64,000 nt of DNA from Ectothiorhodospira sp. BSL-9 (GTDB lineage Bacteria; Pseudomonadota; Gammaproteobacteria; Ectothiorhodospirales; Ectothiorhodospiraceae), in contig NZ_CP011994.1 in assembly GCF_001632845.1 (NCBI RefSeq), positions 2,676,001 through 2,740,000 on the forward strand, given 5' to 3'. The notes under the pieces were generated by a model. It was not told where the DNA came from, did not search any database, and saw only the letters and a list, made by a program, of their open reading frames with translations. The translations under genes and the position numbers were made by a program. Positions within the stretch are counted from its first letter, which is position 1. Each line of letters begins with the position of its first letter. Shown one piece after another: positions 21,079 through 30,019 of this stretch.

Positions 21079-21362
21079 CGACCGAGCCTGCGTGATAAAA
21101 AATCGCGTTCCACCGTCAGCTTGCCGATCTCACGGTACAGGGTGTCGATCTCCTCCTGAGTCTTCTGGGCCGCCTTGCCCCCACCCTTGCCCTCGAAGAT
21201 CCCCGTCGCCTTGTCCAGCAACTCACGCCGCCACTGACTCACCATGGTCGGATGGATCTCGAAGCGGGCTGCCAGCTCCGAGGTGGTCTGTTCCCCTTTG
21301 AGGGCTTCAAGGGCCACCTTGGCCTTGAAGTCGGCGCTGTATTGCTTGCGTTTCCTGCTCAT
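21075..21362 (-). CDS. IS3-family transposase OrfA (copy 1)
   Basis: The 95-residue DNA-binding subunit. Begins MSRKRKQYSADFKAKVALEA, a HTH_Tnp_1 helix-turn-helix, followed by a leucine-zipper-like helix (EIDTLYREIGKLTVERDFL). The last codons carry the T TTT TTA slip site, and its stop overlaps the OrfB frame by four bases. Confidence 0.95.
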   Translation of the reverse strand: MSRKRKQYSADFKAKVALEALKGEQTTSELAARFEIHPTMVSQWRRELLDKATGIFEGKGGGKAAQKTQEEIDTLYREIGKLTVERDFLSRRLGR

Positions 21363-21427
21363 GATCAGATTCTCCTGTCGGAATGATCAGAGCTTAACCC
21401 CTGGTCCGAATCTTGGGGTCCACCTCA

Positions 21428-22225
21428 CCCTGGATCACTGGCGACCTGGAGGCCCTGGCGCTCAACCATGCCGTGCAAGCCCTGGTGCCCGAGCACTTCC
21501 GAGAGGTGAAGGGGCGCCGCGAGCGCCACGCCGACAAGGTGCTCAACGCCGTCAATGAGCGGCTGGTCAAGGAGATCAACTACTGGTCTGACCGCTACAT
21601 CAAGCTCACCGACGACATGAAGGCTGGCAAGCAGCCACGCATGCGGCCGGAGATGGCGCGTCGGCGCGTGGATGAACTCACCGAGCGCCTCAACCAGAGA
21701 CGCCGCGAGCTCGACGCCATGAAGCAGGTGGTCTCCAGCACCCCCGTGGTCATCGGCGGCGCCCTGGTGATCCCCCAAGGTCTGCTGGCCCAGCGCCGGG
21801 GCGAGACCCAGTTCAGCGTCGACGCCCAGTCCCGCGCCCGCATCGAGCTGCTGGCCATGCAGGCGGTGATGGACGCCGAGCGTGCCATGGGCCACCAGGT
21901 GTTCGATGTCTCCGATCAGAAGTGCGGCTGGGACGTGACCGCTCGCCCGCCGGCCAACCCGGATGGCTCGATCCTGCCCGACCGGCACATCGAGGTGAAG
22001 GGCCGCGCCAAGGGGCAGAGCACCATCACCGTCTCACGCAACGAGATCATCTACGGCCTCAACCAGGCCGATAAATTCTGGCTGGCCATCGTCATCGTGG
22101 AGGGGGAGCGCGTGGAAGGGCCCTACTATGTGCAGAAGCCCTTTGCGAGCGAGCCCGACTTTGGTGTGGCCAGCATCAACTACGATCTAGGTGAACTGCT
22201 GGCCAAGGGCTCGACGGCAACCTAG
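21428..22225 (+). pseudogene. SNF2-type helicase, part 2, with C-terminal DUF3883-like domain
   Basis: Continuation of the interrupted helicase. After the duplicated CCC it resumes [18 protein letters not shown] in the frame left at 20154. It contains a charged helical segment ([17 protein letters not shown]) and ends in a DUF3883/NOV_C-like module: [39 protein letters not shown] and [14 protein letters not shown]. The D-(x)n-E-V-K core resembles a nuclease-fold arrangement, which is inference. The stop lies 33 bases before the abrB-like gene. Confidence 0.82.
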
Positions 22226-22258
22226 AATCATGGTGCCTTACAGTAAGGAGGGCATACC

Positions 22259-22489
22259 ATGACCGCCATCGCCAAGATTACCACCAAGGGCCAGACCACC
22301 ATTCCCGCCGATATCCGTGCCGCGCTGCAGGTCGGCCCCGGCGACTTGCTGGCCTGGGAGCTGCAAGAAGACGGCAGCGCCACTGTGCGCCGGGTGCAGC
22401 CGCTGGATCTCGAATATCTCAGGGCTCTGGAAGGCACGCTCAGCGAATGGGCCTCGGCAGCGGATGAGGCAGCCTATCGTGACCTTTGA
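22259..22489 (+). CDS. AbrB/MazE-type antitoxin
   Basis: A 76-residue SpoVT/AbrB swapped-hairpin DNA-binding protein: AKITTKGQTTIPADIRAAL then VGPGDLLAWEL, with a C-terminal toxin-binding tail (LRALEGTLSEWASAADEAAY). AAGGAGG lies just before the ATG. It overlaps the MazF-type toxin by 11 bases. As in other type II pairs it should neutralise the toxin and repress its own promoter. Its position between the helicase and the methyltransferase of a defence operon is notable. Confidence 0.9.
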   Translation: MTAIAKITTKGQTTIPADIRAALQVGPGDLLAWELQEDGSATVRRVQPLDLEYLRALEGTLSEWASAADEAAYRDL

Positions 22490-22820
22490 GCGCTGGCAGG
22501 TGGTGCGTGTGCCGTTTCCGTTCACCGACCGAACCGCCACCAAGAACCGCCCGGCATTGATGCTCTCTAGTGCGGCCACCTTTAATGCGCCCGCGGGGCA
22601 TGGAGTCTTAGCCATGATCACCTCTTCCAAGAATCCATCATGGCCACTGGATTGCCCCATTGAGGATCTTGCAGCCGCCGGCCTACCCGCGCCCTCGGTG
22701 GTGCGCTGCAAGCTGTTCACTCTGGATGCTCGCCTGATCCGGGGAGAGCTGGGCCGGTTGTCCGCAGCGGATGCCGACCGGGTCAGGAAAACCCTTTCCC
22801 TTCTGCTGGAGCTGGAATGA
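22479..22820 (+). CDS. MazF/PemK-type endoribonuclease toxin
   Basis: A 113-residue PemK-like protein: [39 protein letters not shown] and [11 protein letters not shown] are family patterns. Such toxins cut mRNA at short motifs. I prefer GTG 22479 with GAGG eight bases upstream; ATG 22464 is an in-frame alternative without a clear site. It overlaps the antitoxin gene at its start and the methyltransferase gene at its end (ATGA, 22817-22820), so the pair is translationally threaded into the operon. Confidence 0.88.
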   Translation: MTFERWQVVRVPFPFTDRTATKNRPALMLSSAATFNAPAGHGVLAMITSSKNPSWPLDCPIEDLAAAGLPAPSVVRCKLFTLDARLIRGELGRLSAADADRVRKTLSLLLELE

Positions 22821-25756
22821 CCGCCATCAAATGTCCCAAAAAGCTGATCGAAGTCGCGCTGCCGCTGGACGATATTAACGTCGCGGCCGCCCGTGAGAAG
22901 TCGATCCGGCATGGCCACCCCAGCACCCTGCATCTGTGGTGGGCGCGGCGACCTCTGGCGGCGGCACGGGCGGTGCTCTTTGCGCAGCTGGTCAACGACC
23001 CCGGCTACCAGCGAGAACTGGGTTACGGGGTGAACAAGCAGGAGGCGGAGATCAAGCGAGAAAAGCTGTTTCAGATCATCCGCGACCTGGTGAAATGGGA
23101 GAACACCAACAACGAGGAAGTCCTGGGCCGTGCTCGGGAGGCCATCTGGGAAAGCTGGCGGGAAACCTGCCACCTGAACCGTAATCATCCCCAGGCGGCT
23201 GAACTGTTCAATCCCGAAAAGCTGCCTGCCTTCCACGATCCCTTTGCCGGCGGTGGCGCCATCCCGCTGGGGGCCCAGCGTCTGGGGCTGGAAAGCTATG
23301 CTTCGGACCTGAACCCGGTGGCGGTGATGATCAACAAGGCGATGATCGAGATCCCGCCTAAGTTTGCTGGCCAGCCGCCGGTGGGGCCGATTCCCGATAG
23401 TGAAAAGCAGCAGACGATGTATGACGACTGGTCGGGCGCCAAGGGCTTGGCCGAGGATGTGCGCCGCTATGGGCACTGGATGCGGGAGGAAGCCTTTAAG
23501 CGCATTGGGCATCTGTATCCCAAGGTGAAGATCACACCGGACATGGTGGCCGAACGGCCTGATCTGAAAGCCTATCTTGGTGAGGAACTGACTGTGATCG
23601 CCTGGTTGTGGGCGAGGACGGTGAAGAGTCCGAATCCGGCGTTCAGTCATGTGGATGTGCCGTTGGTCCGCTCTTTTGTGCTGTCGTCAAAAAAGGGGAA
23701 AGAGGCATGGGTTGAGCCAGTTATTGAGGGGGGGGGATATCGGTTTGAAGTCAGGCTTGGTCCACCATCTGAAATAGCTTTGCAGGGTACTGTTGTTCGA
23801 AGTGGTGGCACCTGCATTTTGAGTCAGACAGCCATTCCCTTTAAATACATCCGAGCTGAAGCCAAAAATGGTCGAATGGGCCAAAAGCTCATGGCGATGG
23901 TTCTGGAAGGGAAAGCCGGGCGTATTTATTTATCACCAAGTGAAGATGTAGAGTCAATTGCTAATTCAGAAGAAGGAGAGCGCTTCACCGAAACTGAAAT
24001 ATCGCACTGGCCCGGGAGAACTAATGTTGTTGAGTATGGAATGACCAAGTTTCTGGACCTCTTCACCTCCCGCCAACTGGTAGCCCTCACCACCTTCTCC
24101 GATCTGGTGCAGGAAGCCAGAGAAAAGGTCATTGCCGACTATCGTTCGGCAAACCCCAATGCCTCCACCCGACGCGGGGTGGGTTTGGATGAAGGCAGTC
24201 TCGATCCCGATGATATGCCACTGGCCCAAGGTGGATCGGGGGCGACGGCGTATGGGGATGCGGTGGTAATTTATCTAACCTTCTGCCTTGATCGCTGTGC
24301 TGATTTTAATAACTCTCTAGTGGGGTGGCGTCAAGGTAATGAAAAGATTATGTATCTATTTTCTCGGCAAGCCATTCCGATGATTTGGGATTTTGGTGAA
24401 GCCAATATAATGGGTAATGTTGTTGGTGGCTTTATTACAAATCTTGAGTACCAAGTCAAATGCATACTGAAGCTTGGCATCCCGGCTGCAAGTGGCACTT
24501 CATTACAGCTCGATGCATCCGCACAGGAAGCGAGCAAGAATACGGTTGTCTCAACAGATCCTCCTTATTATGACAATATCGGCTATGCCGACCTATCCGA
24601 TTTCTTCTATGTCTGGATGCGTCGATCACTACGCAATATCTATCCAGCACTATTCGGCACCATGGCAGTACCCAAAGCGGAGGAGCTGGTGGCTACTCCC
24701 TATCGCCATGGCAGCAAGGAGGATGCTGAGGCTTTCTTTATGGATGGCATGACCCGTGCTGTTTATAATTTGGCGGTGCAGGCTCATCCTGCCTTCCCGG
24801 TCACGATTTACTACGCCTTCAAGCAATCGGAAACCAAGGAAGGCAGTACCACTAGCACTGGCTGGGTGACCTTTCTGGAGGCAGTCATCCAAGCTGGCTT
24901 CTCCATTGACGGCACCTGGCCGATGCGAAGTGAGCAAACCCACCGGATGATAGGAATGGGCACCAACGCCCTGGCCTCCTCCATCGTCCTGGTCTGCCGC
25001 AAACGCCTCCCCAACGCCGGGACCATCTCCCGCCGCGACTTCCAGCGCCAGTTGCGCGAAGAAATGCCCGAAGCCCTGGAAACCATGATCGGCGGCGAGA
25101 CCGGCCAGACACCCATCGCCCCGGTGGACCTCGCCCAGGCCGCCATCGGTCCCGGCATGGCCATCTACTCCCGCTACGAGGCCGTGCTGAATCAAGATGG
25201 GTCGCGGATGAGTGTTCATGATGCCCTGGTGCTGATCAACCGTGCGATTACCGAGTTCCTGACGCCGGATTCCGGCAACTTCGATGCCGATACCCAGTTC
25301 TGTGCCAGCTGGTTCGACCAGTATGCCTGGAGCGCCGGGCCCTTCGGTGAGGCGGATACCTTGGCGCGCGCCAAGGGCACCAGCGTGGATGGCGTCAACC
25401 AGGCCGGTGTGGTCGAGTCGGGCGGCGGCAAGGTCCGCCTGCTCAAGTGGGGCGAGTACCAGTCCGACTGGGATCCCACCACCGACAAGCGCACGCTGGT
25501 GTGGGAGGCCTGCCACCAGATGATCCGCCGCCTGCAGAACCATGGTGAATCCGCCGCCGGCGAGCTGCTGGCCAAGATGCCGGAGAAGGGAGAGTCGATC
25601 CGTCAGCTGTCGTACCACCTCTACACCCTCTGCGAGCGCAAGAAGTGGGCCGAGGAGGCGCGGGCCTACAACGAGCTGATTGGTTCCTGGCATGCCATCG
25701 TGGCGGCGTCTCATGAGATTGGGCATGTTGGCGAACAGATCGGCTTTGATCTCTAG
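22817..25756 (+). CDS. DUF1156 adenine-specific DNA methyltransferase
   Basis: A 979-residue modification enzyme of the COG1743/DUF1156 class found in anti-phage clusters. The N-terminus ([20 protein letters not shown], then [19 protein letters not shown]) is the DUF1156 domain. [20 protein letters not shown] with ASDLNPVAV looks like the SAM-binding region, and [15 protein letters not shown] holds the catalytic DPPY motif near residue 580. A run of nine G (23728-23736) lies in the coding region; it is in frame as sequenced, but any change of length not divisible by three would truncate the protein near residue 305. Segments at about 23690-24030 and 24260-24850 are more AT-rich than the rest, perhaps a swapped target-recognition part. 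Its ATG overlaps the mazF stop. Confidence 0.9.
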   Translation: MTAIKCPKKLIEVALPLDDINVAAAREKSIRHGHPSTLHLWWARRPLAAARAVLFAQLVNDPGYQRELGYGVNKQEAEIKREKLFQIIRDLVKWENTNNEEVLGRAREAIWESWRETCHLNRNHPQAAELFNPEKLPAFHDPFAGGGAIPLGAQRLGLESYASDLNPVAVMINKAMIEIPPKFAGQPPVGPIPDSEKQQTMYDDWSGAKGLAEDVRRYGHWMREEAFKRIGHLYPKVKITPDMVAERPDLKAYLGEELTVIAWLWARTVKSPNPAFSHVDVPLVRSFVLSSKKGKEAWVEPVIEGGGYRFEVRLGPPSEIALQGTVVRSGGTCILSQTAIPFKYIRAEAKNGRMGQKLMAMVLEGKAGRIYLSPSEDVESIANSEEGERFTETEISHWPGRTNVVEYGMTKFLDLFTSRQLVALTTFSDLVQEAREKVIADYRSANPNASTRRGVGLDEGSLDPDDMPLAQGGSGATAYGDAVVIYLTFCLDRCADFNNSLVGWRQGNEKIMYLFSRQAIPMIWDFGEANIMGNVVGGFITNLEYQVKCILKLGIPAASGTSLQLDASAQEASKNTVVSTDPPYYDNIGYADLSDFFYVWMRRSLRNIYPALFGTMAVPKAEELVATPYRHGSKEDAEAFFMDGMTRAVYNLAVQAHPAFPVTIYYAFKQSETKEGSTTSTGWVTFLEAVIQAGFSIDGTWPMRSEQTHRMIGMGTNALASSIVLVCRKRLPNAGTISRRDFQRQLREEMPEALETMIGGETGQTPIAPVDLAQAAIGPGMAIYSRYEAVLNQDGSRMSVHDALVLINRAITEFLTPDSGNFDADTQFCASWFDQYAWSAGPFGEADTLARAKGTSVDGVNQAGVVESGGGKVRLLKWGEYQSDWDPTTDKRTLVWEACHQMIRRLQNHGESAAGELLAKMPEKGESIRQLSYHLYTLCERKKWAEEARAYNELIGSWHAIVAASHEIGHVGEQIGFDL

Positions 25757-25764
25757 GAGGCGGC

Positions 25765-26814
25765 ATGCTGAAGCGGCTGGAACTTGATAACCTCACGCTA
25801 TTTCCCCAGGCGCGGCTGGATTTCGCGCCGGGGCTCAACGTCATCGTGGGTGAGAACGGCACCGGCAAGTCGCATCTGCTCAAGGTCGCCTATAGCGTGA
25901 TCGCCAACGCTTATGAGCAGGGCAATGAGCCGAGCGTGACCGACCCCACCAAGGTGCTACTGCAGAAGGGAATTGCCGACAAGCTGATCAAGGTATTTCG
26001 GCCCGAGTCGCTGGGTCGCCTGGCCAGTCGCCGCCAGGGGGCGCAGACCTGCAAGGTCTCCGTCGCCTTTGAACAGGCCGCGCTGGATACCGCCTTCAGT
26101 TTCAGCACCCGCTCGCAGACCGAGGTCAAGATCGATGGGCTGCCCGGGGCCTGGCAGGAAAAAGCGCCGGTCTTCATGCCTACTCGGGAGCTGCTCAGTC
26201 AGTACCACTGGCTGCTGCCGCTCTATGAAAGCCGCCATGTGGATATCGAAGAGCACCACATCGACCTCTGTAAACTGCTGGGGGCGCCGGCCATCAAGGG
26301 CACTCGGGAAAAGACCGTGGCCGAGCTTGTGGCACCCCTGGAGGAGGCCATGGGCGGCAAGGTGGTGCTGGACAAGAACGGGCGCTTCTACCTGCGCATT
26401 CCCGGCCAAGGCAACCTGGAGATGCCGCTGGTGGCCGAAGGGCTGCGTAAGCTGGCGATGCTCGCCCGCCTGATTACTACCGGCTCGCTGCTCGACAAGG
26501 GCTACCTGTTCTGGGATGAGCCCGAGGCGAACCTCAACCCCAAGCTGATCAAGCTGGTGGCCCAGGCAGCCGTAACACTCAGCCAGCAGGGCATACAGGT
26601 GGTGATCGCCACCCACAGCTACTTCCTGCTCAAGGAGCTTGATCTCTTGACTCGTCAGCAGGCAGTGGCGCAGCGCTACTTTGCCCTGGTTCGCGGTGAG
26701 GGGTTGGTTGAGCGTATCGAGGTAGCCGACCACCTCAGTGGCCTGGAGCATCTGGTCAGTCTGGATGAAGAATTGGCCCAGTATGATCGCGAGATGGAGC
26801 TGGTCAATGCCTGA
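25765..26814 (+). CDS. AAA/ABC-type ATPase of the defence operon
   Basis: A 349-residue ATPase of the AAA_21/OLD-like sort. MLKRLELDNLTLFPQARLDF is the SMC-like N-terminal strand pair; Walker A is GENGTGKSHLLK (near residue 33), Walker B YLFWDEPEANLNP (near 250), and the His switch VVIATHSYFLLKEL. The region EGLRKLAMLARLI takes the place of a signature helix. There is no TOPRIM domain. It overlaps the following PD-(D/E)XK-like gene by eight bases, suggesting an ATPase-effector pair. It starts eight bases after the methyltransferase with AGGAGG in the gap. Confidence 0.85.
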   Translation: MLKRLELDNLTLFPQARLDFAPGLNVIVGENGTGKSHLLKVAYSVIANAYEQGNEPSVTDPTKVLLQKGIADKLIKVFRPESLGRLASRRQGAQTCKVSVAFEQAALDTAFSFSTRSQTEVKIDGLPGAWQEKAPVFMPTRELLSQYHWLLPLYESRHVDIEEHHIDLCKLLGAPAIKGTREKTVAELVAPLEEAMGGKVVLDKNGRFYLRIPGQGNLEMPLVAEGLRKLAMLARLITTGSLLDKGYLFWDEPEANLNPKLIKLVAQAAVTLSQQGIQVVIATHSYFLLKELDLLTRQQAVAQRYFALVRGEGLVERIEVADHLSGLEHLVSLDEELAQYDREMELVNA

Positions 26815-27403
26815 AGTGACAGAGGGCCAGCTTACCTTCCACTTTCCCGAGGGCTGGCAGCTGGCCAAGTACGACGACAGTTCCTGGCATCGCCAGCGGA
26901 TGAAGAGTCGCCCCAAGGGAGTGGATATCTTGGCCCACGATGGTGGCCCCACCCACTGGTGGATCGAAGTCAAAGATTGCGAGGGCTATGAGCCAGAAAA
27001 CCGTCCGCGACTCTCAGGAACGGATCCATCTGAGGTCATCCAGGCCAGGCAGTGGGTTGAGCAACAAGGGTTGAAGTCCACGGTGCAGGTGGCGCGACGC
27101 AAGCCGTTTATCGTCGATGAAGTCGAGGAAAAGCTCCGCGATACCCTGGCGGCGCTCACCGTCGCCCAGCGGGAAGGTGAACCTGAGCTAGCACGCTTTA
27201 ACATCGTTTGGCCACAATCTCCAAAGCTTAAGGTTGTTTTGCTGCTGACCTGGAATCAACGGGACTTCAAACGTCTGGCTACTCGCCTGCGGTCCAAAAT
27301 GGAGACCGCCCTGGCACCCTATGGAGCCCAAGGTTTTGTCGTGAACGAGAAGAATCCGGGAGACGCTGGGCTAAATTGCCAGGTGATAAGGAATCAAGCA
27401 TGA
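26807..27403 (+). CDS. Small PD-(D/E)XK-like protein, probable partner of the ATPase
   Basis: A 198-residue protein of no family I can name with certainty. Near residue 40-60 it reads RPKGVDILAHDGG then THWWIEVKDCEGYEP, a D...(I)EVK arrangement like the catalytic core of PD-(D/E)XK nucleases. The rest is mixed alpha/beta (RFNIVWPQSPKLKVVLLLTW). It starts within the end of the ATPase gene and its stop overlaps the next start by ATGA (27400-27403). Nuclease activity is inferred from the motif only. Confidence 0.6.
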   Translation: MPEVTEGQLTFHFPEGWQLAKYDDSSWHRQRMKSRPKGVDILAHDGGPTHWWIEVKDCEGYEPENRPRLSGTDPSEVIQARQWVEQQGLKSTVQVARRKPFIVDEVEEKLRDTLAALTVAQREGEPELARFNIVWPQSPKLKVVLLLTWNQRDFKRLATRLRSKMETALAPYGAQGFVVNEKNPGDAGLNCQVIRNQA

Positions 27404-28087
27404 GCATTGAGCAGGCAATAGAGCAGCTGACGCGCACCGATGTGATCCGCACCATCGATGCGAGCGGTCAGCGTGTTCCGCCTGGTGAGCGCTTCTCATG
27501 CCTGCACCAAGGGCGTCGCTTCGATCCCAAGCAGCTGATGGCGGAGGCGCTGGCCTACACCAAGCAGCACCGCGTCGATCCGGAAGCGCTGGAGCAGGCC
27601 CTGTATGAGCCCTTTGTGGAGGCGCTCAAGGAGCGCGAGTTCGCTGTGGTCAGCAATCCCCGCCAGATCGGTGATACCGACCTGACCGTCATGGTCTACG
27701 AGGTAAAGAAGCCACCCCTGGTACAGGAGAACTTCAAGCGCCTCTTCTCCGCCAACCAGAACCGCTTCTACTGGAACCGCGAGAAGTTCTCCAAGCTGAA
27801 GCGTGGTGCCCCGGTGTTCGTGGTCAACAACAGCGCTGCCCGGGTGCTGTTTGGCTATCTGCAGGACACGCTGATTCGCGCCGAATACGATGAGGAGAGC
27901 CATGTCAGCCGCTTCACCCATCAGGGCGAAACCTTTGAGGTCGGCCAAAAGTACCTAGAGTTCGTCTGCATCGAGGTCCGGTCGCTCCTGCACTCGCCGC
28001 CGGGCTGGCACTGGAAGACCTTTGGCAGCGGTGAACACTCCTATATCTCGGGGCCCGAGGTCAGCGCCAAGGTGGCCAGGAACAACC
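27400..28087 (+). pseudogene. PUA/EVE-like defence protein, part 1 of 3
   Basis: First 229 codons of a gene split by two insertion elements. Visible parts: a helical N-terminus (IEQAIEQLTRTDVIRTIDAS), then a segment QENFKRLFSANQNRFYWNRE, KLKRGAPVFVVNNSAARVLF, which looks like a PUA/EVE-like beta-barrel. It breaks at AAC AAC C (28087), where IS3-family copy 2 sits. Joined with 29453-29940 and 31760-31813 it gives an unbroken 409-residue protein. EVE-like domains bind modified bases; that role here is inference. Confidence 0.7.
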
Positions 28088-28159
28088 TGAAGTGGACCCC
28101 ATCCACTGGACCACCTGACAGGGGGGTTAAGCTCTAACCGGGGTTGTAGCTCTCAGGCG

Positions 28160-29011
28160 TCAGGCCGCCCGAGTCAGAGGTTGGTTGAAGTAAACCTCAT
28201 CCGGTGTTGCGTCGTCCAGCCCCTGATGGGGCCGCTCGGCGTTGTACCAGGTGAAGTACTGCTTCAGATCCTGGCGTAAGTGGACGCCATTATCAAAGGC
28301 CTTCAGGTAGACGCACTCGTACTTCACGCTGCGCCAGAGCCGCTCCACAAAGATGTTGTCCTGGTAACAGCCCTTACCGTCCATGCTGATCTGGATTTTG
28401 TGGTCTTTCAGCACCTGGGTGAACGCCTTGCTGGTGAACTGGCAGCCTTGGTCCGTGTTGAATATCTCGGGTCGCCCATGGCGTGCCAGAGCCTCCTCAA
28501 GGGCATCAATGCAGAAGTCGGTGTCCAGGGTGTTCGACACACGCCAGGAGAGCACACGACGACTGTGCCAGTCCATGATGGCCACCAGGTACATGAACCC
28601 CCGGGCCATCGGGATGAACGTCACATCGGTCGCCCAGACCTGGTTGGGACGATCGATCACCAGATCCCGCAGCAGGTAGGGATAGATCTGGTGGCCCTCG
28701 CCCGGTCGACTGGTGCGCGGCCTCGGATACACGGCGTGCAGGCCCATCTGGCGCATCAGCCGCTGGACTCGCTTGCGGTTTACCGGGTGGCTCAAGCGGT
28801 TGAGGTAGGCCCTCATCCGCCGCGAACCATAGAACGGCCTTCGCAGGTATTCCTCGTCAATCAGGCGCATCAGCTCCAGGTCGCTATCCTGGGTCGGCTT
28901 GGGCCGGTAGTACACCGAAGAACGGCTGATGTCGAGCAACTGACACTGTCGCCGGACGCTGACATCAACCGCCTGCGGCTCCACCAGGGCCTGTCGCTGG
29001 GCCCGGCTCAA
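28160..29011 (-). CDS. IS3-family transposase OrfB (copy 2)
   Basis: Identical at the protein level to OrfB of copy 1 (283 residues, DDE triad intact, TTG first codon). Expression again probably depends on a -1 frameshift at the T TTT TTA heptamer at the OrfA end. Confidence 0.95.
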   Translation of the reverse strand: MSRAQRQALVEPQAVDVSVRRQCQLLDISRSSVYYRPKPTQDSDLELMRLIDEEYLRRPFYGSRRMRAYLNRLSHPVNRKRVQRLMRQMGLHAVYPRPRTSRPGEGHQIYPYLLRDLVIDRPNQVWATDVTFIPMARGFMYLVAIMDWHSRRVLSWRVSNTLDTDFCIDALEEALARHGRPEIFNTDQGCQFTSKAFTQVLKDHKIQISMDGKGCYQDNIFVERLWRSVKYECVYLKAFDNGVHLRQDLKQYFTWYNAERPHQGLDDATPDEVYFNQPLTRAA

Positions 29012-29295
29012 CGACCGAGCCTGCGTGATAAAAAATCGCGTTCCACCGTCAGCTTGCCGATCTCACGGTACAGGGTGTCGATCTCCTCCTGAGTCTTCTG
29101 GGCCGCCTTGCCCCCACCCTTGCCCTCGAAGATCCCCGTCGCCTTGTCCAGCAACTCACGCCGCCACTGACTCACCATGGTCGGATGGATCTCGAAGCGG
29201 GCTGCCAGCTCCGAGGTGGTCTGTTCCCCTTTGAGGGCTTCAAGGGCCACCTTGGCCTTGAAGTCGGCGCTGTATTGCTTGCGTTTCCTGCTCAT
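29008..29295 (-). CDS. IS3-family transposase OrfA (copy 2)
   Basis: Identical at the protein level to OrfA of copy 1 (95 residues, N-terminal helix-turn-helix). Its first 24 bases lie in the first unit of the 89-bp tandem repeat, so the second unit contains a start region and initial codons without the rest of the gene. Confidence 0.95.
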   Translation of the reverse strand: MSRKRKQYSADFKAKVALEALKGEQTTSELAARFEIHPTMVSQWRRELLDKATGIFEGKGGGKAAQKTQEEIDTLYREIGKLTVERDFLSRRLGR

Positions 29296-29449
29296 GATCA
29301 GATTCTCCTGTCGGAATGATCAGAGCTTAACCCCTGGTCCGAATCTTGGGGTCCACCTCAGTATTGCTTGCGTTTCCTGCTCATGATCAGATTCTCCTGT
29401 CGGAATGATCAGAGCTTAACCCCTGGTCCGAATCTTGGGGTCCACCTCA
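29272..29449. repeat. 89-bp exact tandem duplication of the IS right end
   Basis: Units 29272-29360 and 29361-29449 both run from GTATTGCTTGCG to GGGGTCCACCTCA without a visible difference. Each unit contains the orfA start region and the terminal inverted repeat. Copy 1 of the element has only one unit. Confidence 0.95.
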
Positions 29450-29452
29450 ACC

Positions 29453-29940
29453 TGGAGCGGGTCAATCTGCTGCTCGAGGTATTTGCGCGGGATGAAGAAA
29501 TCGCGCTGCAGCTACAGACTTGCTACCAGGCGTTGCGGGCCCACGTGGATGATCAGGAAGAGCCTGAGCACCACGAACCCCGGGTCTGGTATGTGATGCA
29601 GGGGAAAACTTTCAATCCCCAGCAGGGTCTGACCTATCTTTGGGCGCCGATCGAGGGGAAAGGCGGGCGTTCATTTAACCACTGGAAAGCTGTGGGCGAG
29701 GTCAGGCCGGGAGATATCGTCGTTCACCATGCGGCAGGTGGGGTTCAAGCGGTCTCACGGGCGGAGTCGATGCCCTTCGTGACGCCCCAGCCAGATGACG
29801 TCGACAACGAGTGGCGTGGTGATGGTAACCGTGTCGACCTTGAGGTGCTGGTTCAGCTAAAGCAGTCGGTCACTGTAGATACCATCCGGCAGAAGAAAGC
29901 GCAGCTGCAGAAAGCCCTGGCCGATGTGCGTGGCCCCTAC
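29453..29940 (+). pseudogene. PUA/EVE-like defence protein, part 2 of 3
   Basis: Resumes as (C)TG GAG CGG, reading LERVNLLLEVFARDEEIALQ, in the frame left at 28087. It contains a second EVE-like stretch: RVWYVMQGKTFNPQQ, TYLWAPIEGKGGRSFNHWK, VRPGDIVVHHAAGGVQAVSR, similar in pattern to modified-base-binding EVE/McrB-N-like domains. It ends at GGC CCC TAC (29940), where an IS605-type element begins. Confidence 0.7.
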
Positions 29941-30019
29941 CAAATAGCGCCGCAGTGCTCCGCCTATAGCCGCGCAGCGGCTTAGGGGGTGGTGAAGCGG
30001 CGCATGGCGCGCAGCGCCA

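Larger units (their letters stand above)
20155..21427 (-). mobile_element. IS3-family insertion sequence, copy 1
   Basis: A 1273-bp element with terminal repeats beginning TGAAGTGGACCCCA (left) and TGAGGTGGACCCCA (right, reverse complement), flanked by a CCC target duplication (20152-20154 and 21428-21430). It encodes OrfA and OrfB on the minus strand. The encoded proteins and visible sequence are identical to copy 2 at 28088, which implies recent transposition. It interrupts the SNF2 helicase gene. Confidence 0.95.
28088..29449 (-). mobile_element. IS3-family insertion sequence, copy 2, with duplicated right end
   Basis: Same element as copy 1, starting TGAAGTGGACCCCA at 28088. The canonical right end is reached at 29360, but the last 89 bp are repeated once more in tandem (29361-29449). 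The flanking ACC target copies (28085-28087 and 29450-29452) lie outside the duplicated end, so the duplicated form, or a later tandem duplication, now forms the right boundary. It interrupts the PUA/EVE-like gene. Confidence 0.93.
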
